DNA of 64,000 bases, from positions 30,801 to 94,800 of the forward strand of contig NZ_QFWG01000010.1 in NCBI RefSeq assembly GCF_003143995.1, in the 5' to 3' direction. The notes under the pieces are model-generated. The model made no database searches, was not told where the DNA came from, and worked only from the letters and a program-made list of their open reading frames with translations. A program made the translations under genes and the position numbers. This document shows, piece by piece, positions 63,986 through 64,000 of the stretch. Every line of letters starts with the position of its first letter. Within the stretch, counting starts at the first letter, position 1. The DNA is from Pseudoglutamicibacter cumminsii (lineage in GTDB: Bacteria > Actinomycetota > Actinomycetes > Actinomycetales > Micrococcaceae).

Positions 63986-64000
63986 GCGCGGGTTAGGGAT

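Overview
The window is chromosomal DNA of a high-GC Gram-positive actinobacterium. The content points to Micrococcaceae (Arthrobacter/Rothia/Pseudoglutamicibacter-like): an actinobacterial division cluster (mraZ-rsmH-ftsL-ftsI), the mtrA-mtrB-lpqB locus, an Rv2175c-type regulator beside a polyprenyl synthase, an Rv3235-like gene beside secA, the 180-kDa-class NAD glutamate dehydrogenase, a DUF664 protein, and a surface protein ending in an LAxTG-type sorting signal. The genus is inferred from gene content, not proven. No tRNA, rRNA, CRISPR array, insertion sequence or phage gene was recognised.

Layout. 1-3.7 kb: start of the division cluster on the minus strand, with a probable MraZ operator upstream of mraZ. 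3.7-4.5 kb: gene-poor gap rich in AAAGTGG words. 4.5-9.0 kb: a 1505-residue repeat adhesin (five Rib/alpha-like and six G5 repeats, Pro/Glu/Ser stalk, LARTG anchor). 9.1-13.5 kb: MacB-like exporter with a peptidoglycan-binding adaptor, a lipoprotein and a small crystallin-like secreted protein. 13.8-17.3 kb: DUF3040 protein, DNA polymerase IV, polyprenyl diphosphate synthase and the Rv2175c-type protein. 17.3-18.9 kb: a secreted 3xLysM plus lytic transglycosylase protein behind a notable control region. 19-24 kb: glutamate dehydrogenase. 24-28.2 kb: CpaE-like ATPase, SAF protein, an unknown protein, LysM protein and Rv3235-like protein. 28.4-37.3 kb: secA, ribosome hibernation factor, comF, lpqB, mtrB, mtrA. 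37.4-41.3 kb: MetE-like protein, chorismate mutase, mnmA (frameshifted) and cysteine desulfurase. 41.4-47.9 kb: J-domain protein, TrmL, membrane protein, PIG-L deacetylase, etfA/etfB and an HtrA-like protease. 48-50.6 kb: coiled-coil membrane protein and PspA. 50.7-54.3 kb and 60.1-63.6 kb: two parallel ABC-2 transporter plus NarL-type two-component modules separated by a phosphate transporter and a small accessory island (56.2-60.0 kb) with an ankyrin pseudogene, a lipoprotein, tandem duplicate unknown genes and an AT-richer orphan. A small cupin gene ends the window.

How it fits together. Much of the window serves the cell envelope: septal synthesis, envelope sensing (MtrAB-LpqB, PspA, two LiaRS/DesKR-like modules), export (SecA, HtrA) and wall remodelling. 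Two regulatory links are visible in the DNA. Four exactly 9-bp-spaced TCACA words upstream of the LysM/transglycosylase gene match the direct-repeat type of MtrA site, and mtrA lies 20 kb away. The two ABC/two-component modules each carry a TGACA-N2-TGTCA dyad in their upstream region, suggesting shared or cross-talking control. The strongest anomaly is a single-base frameshift that splits mnmA.
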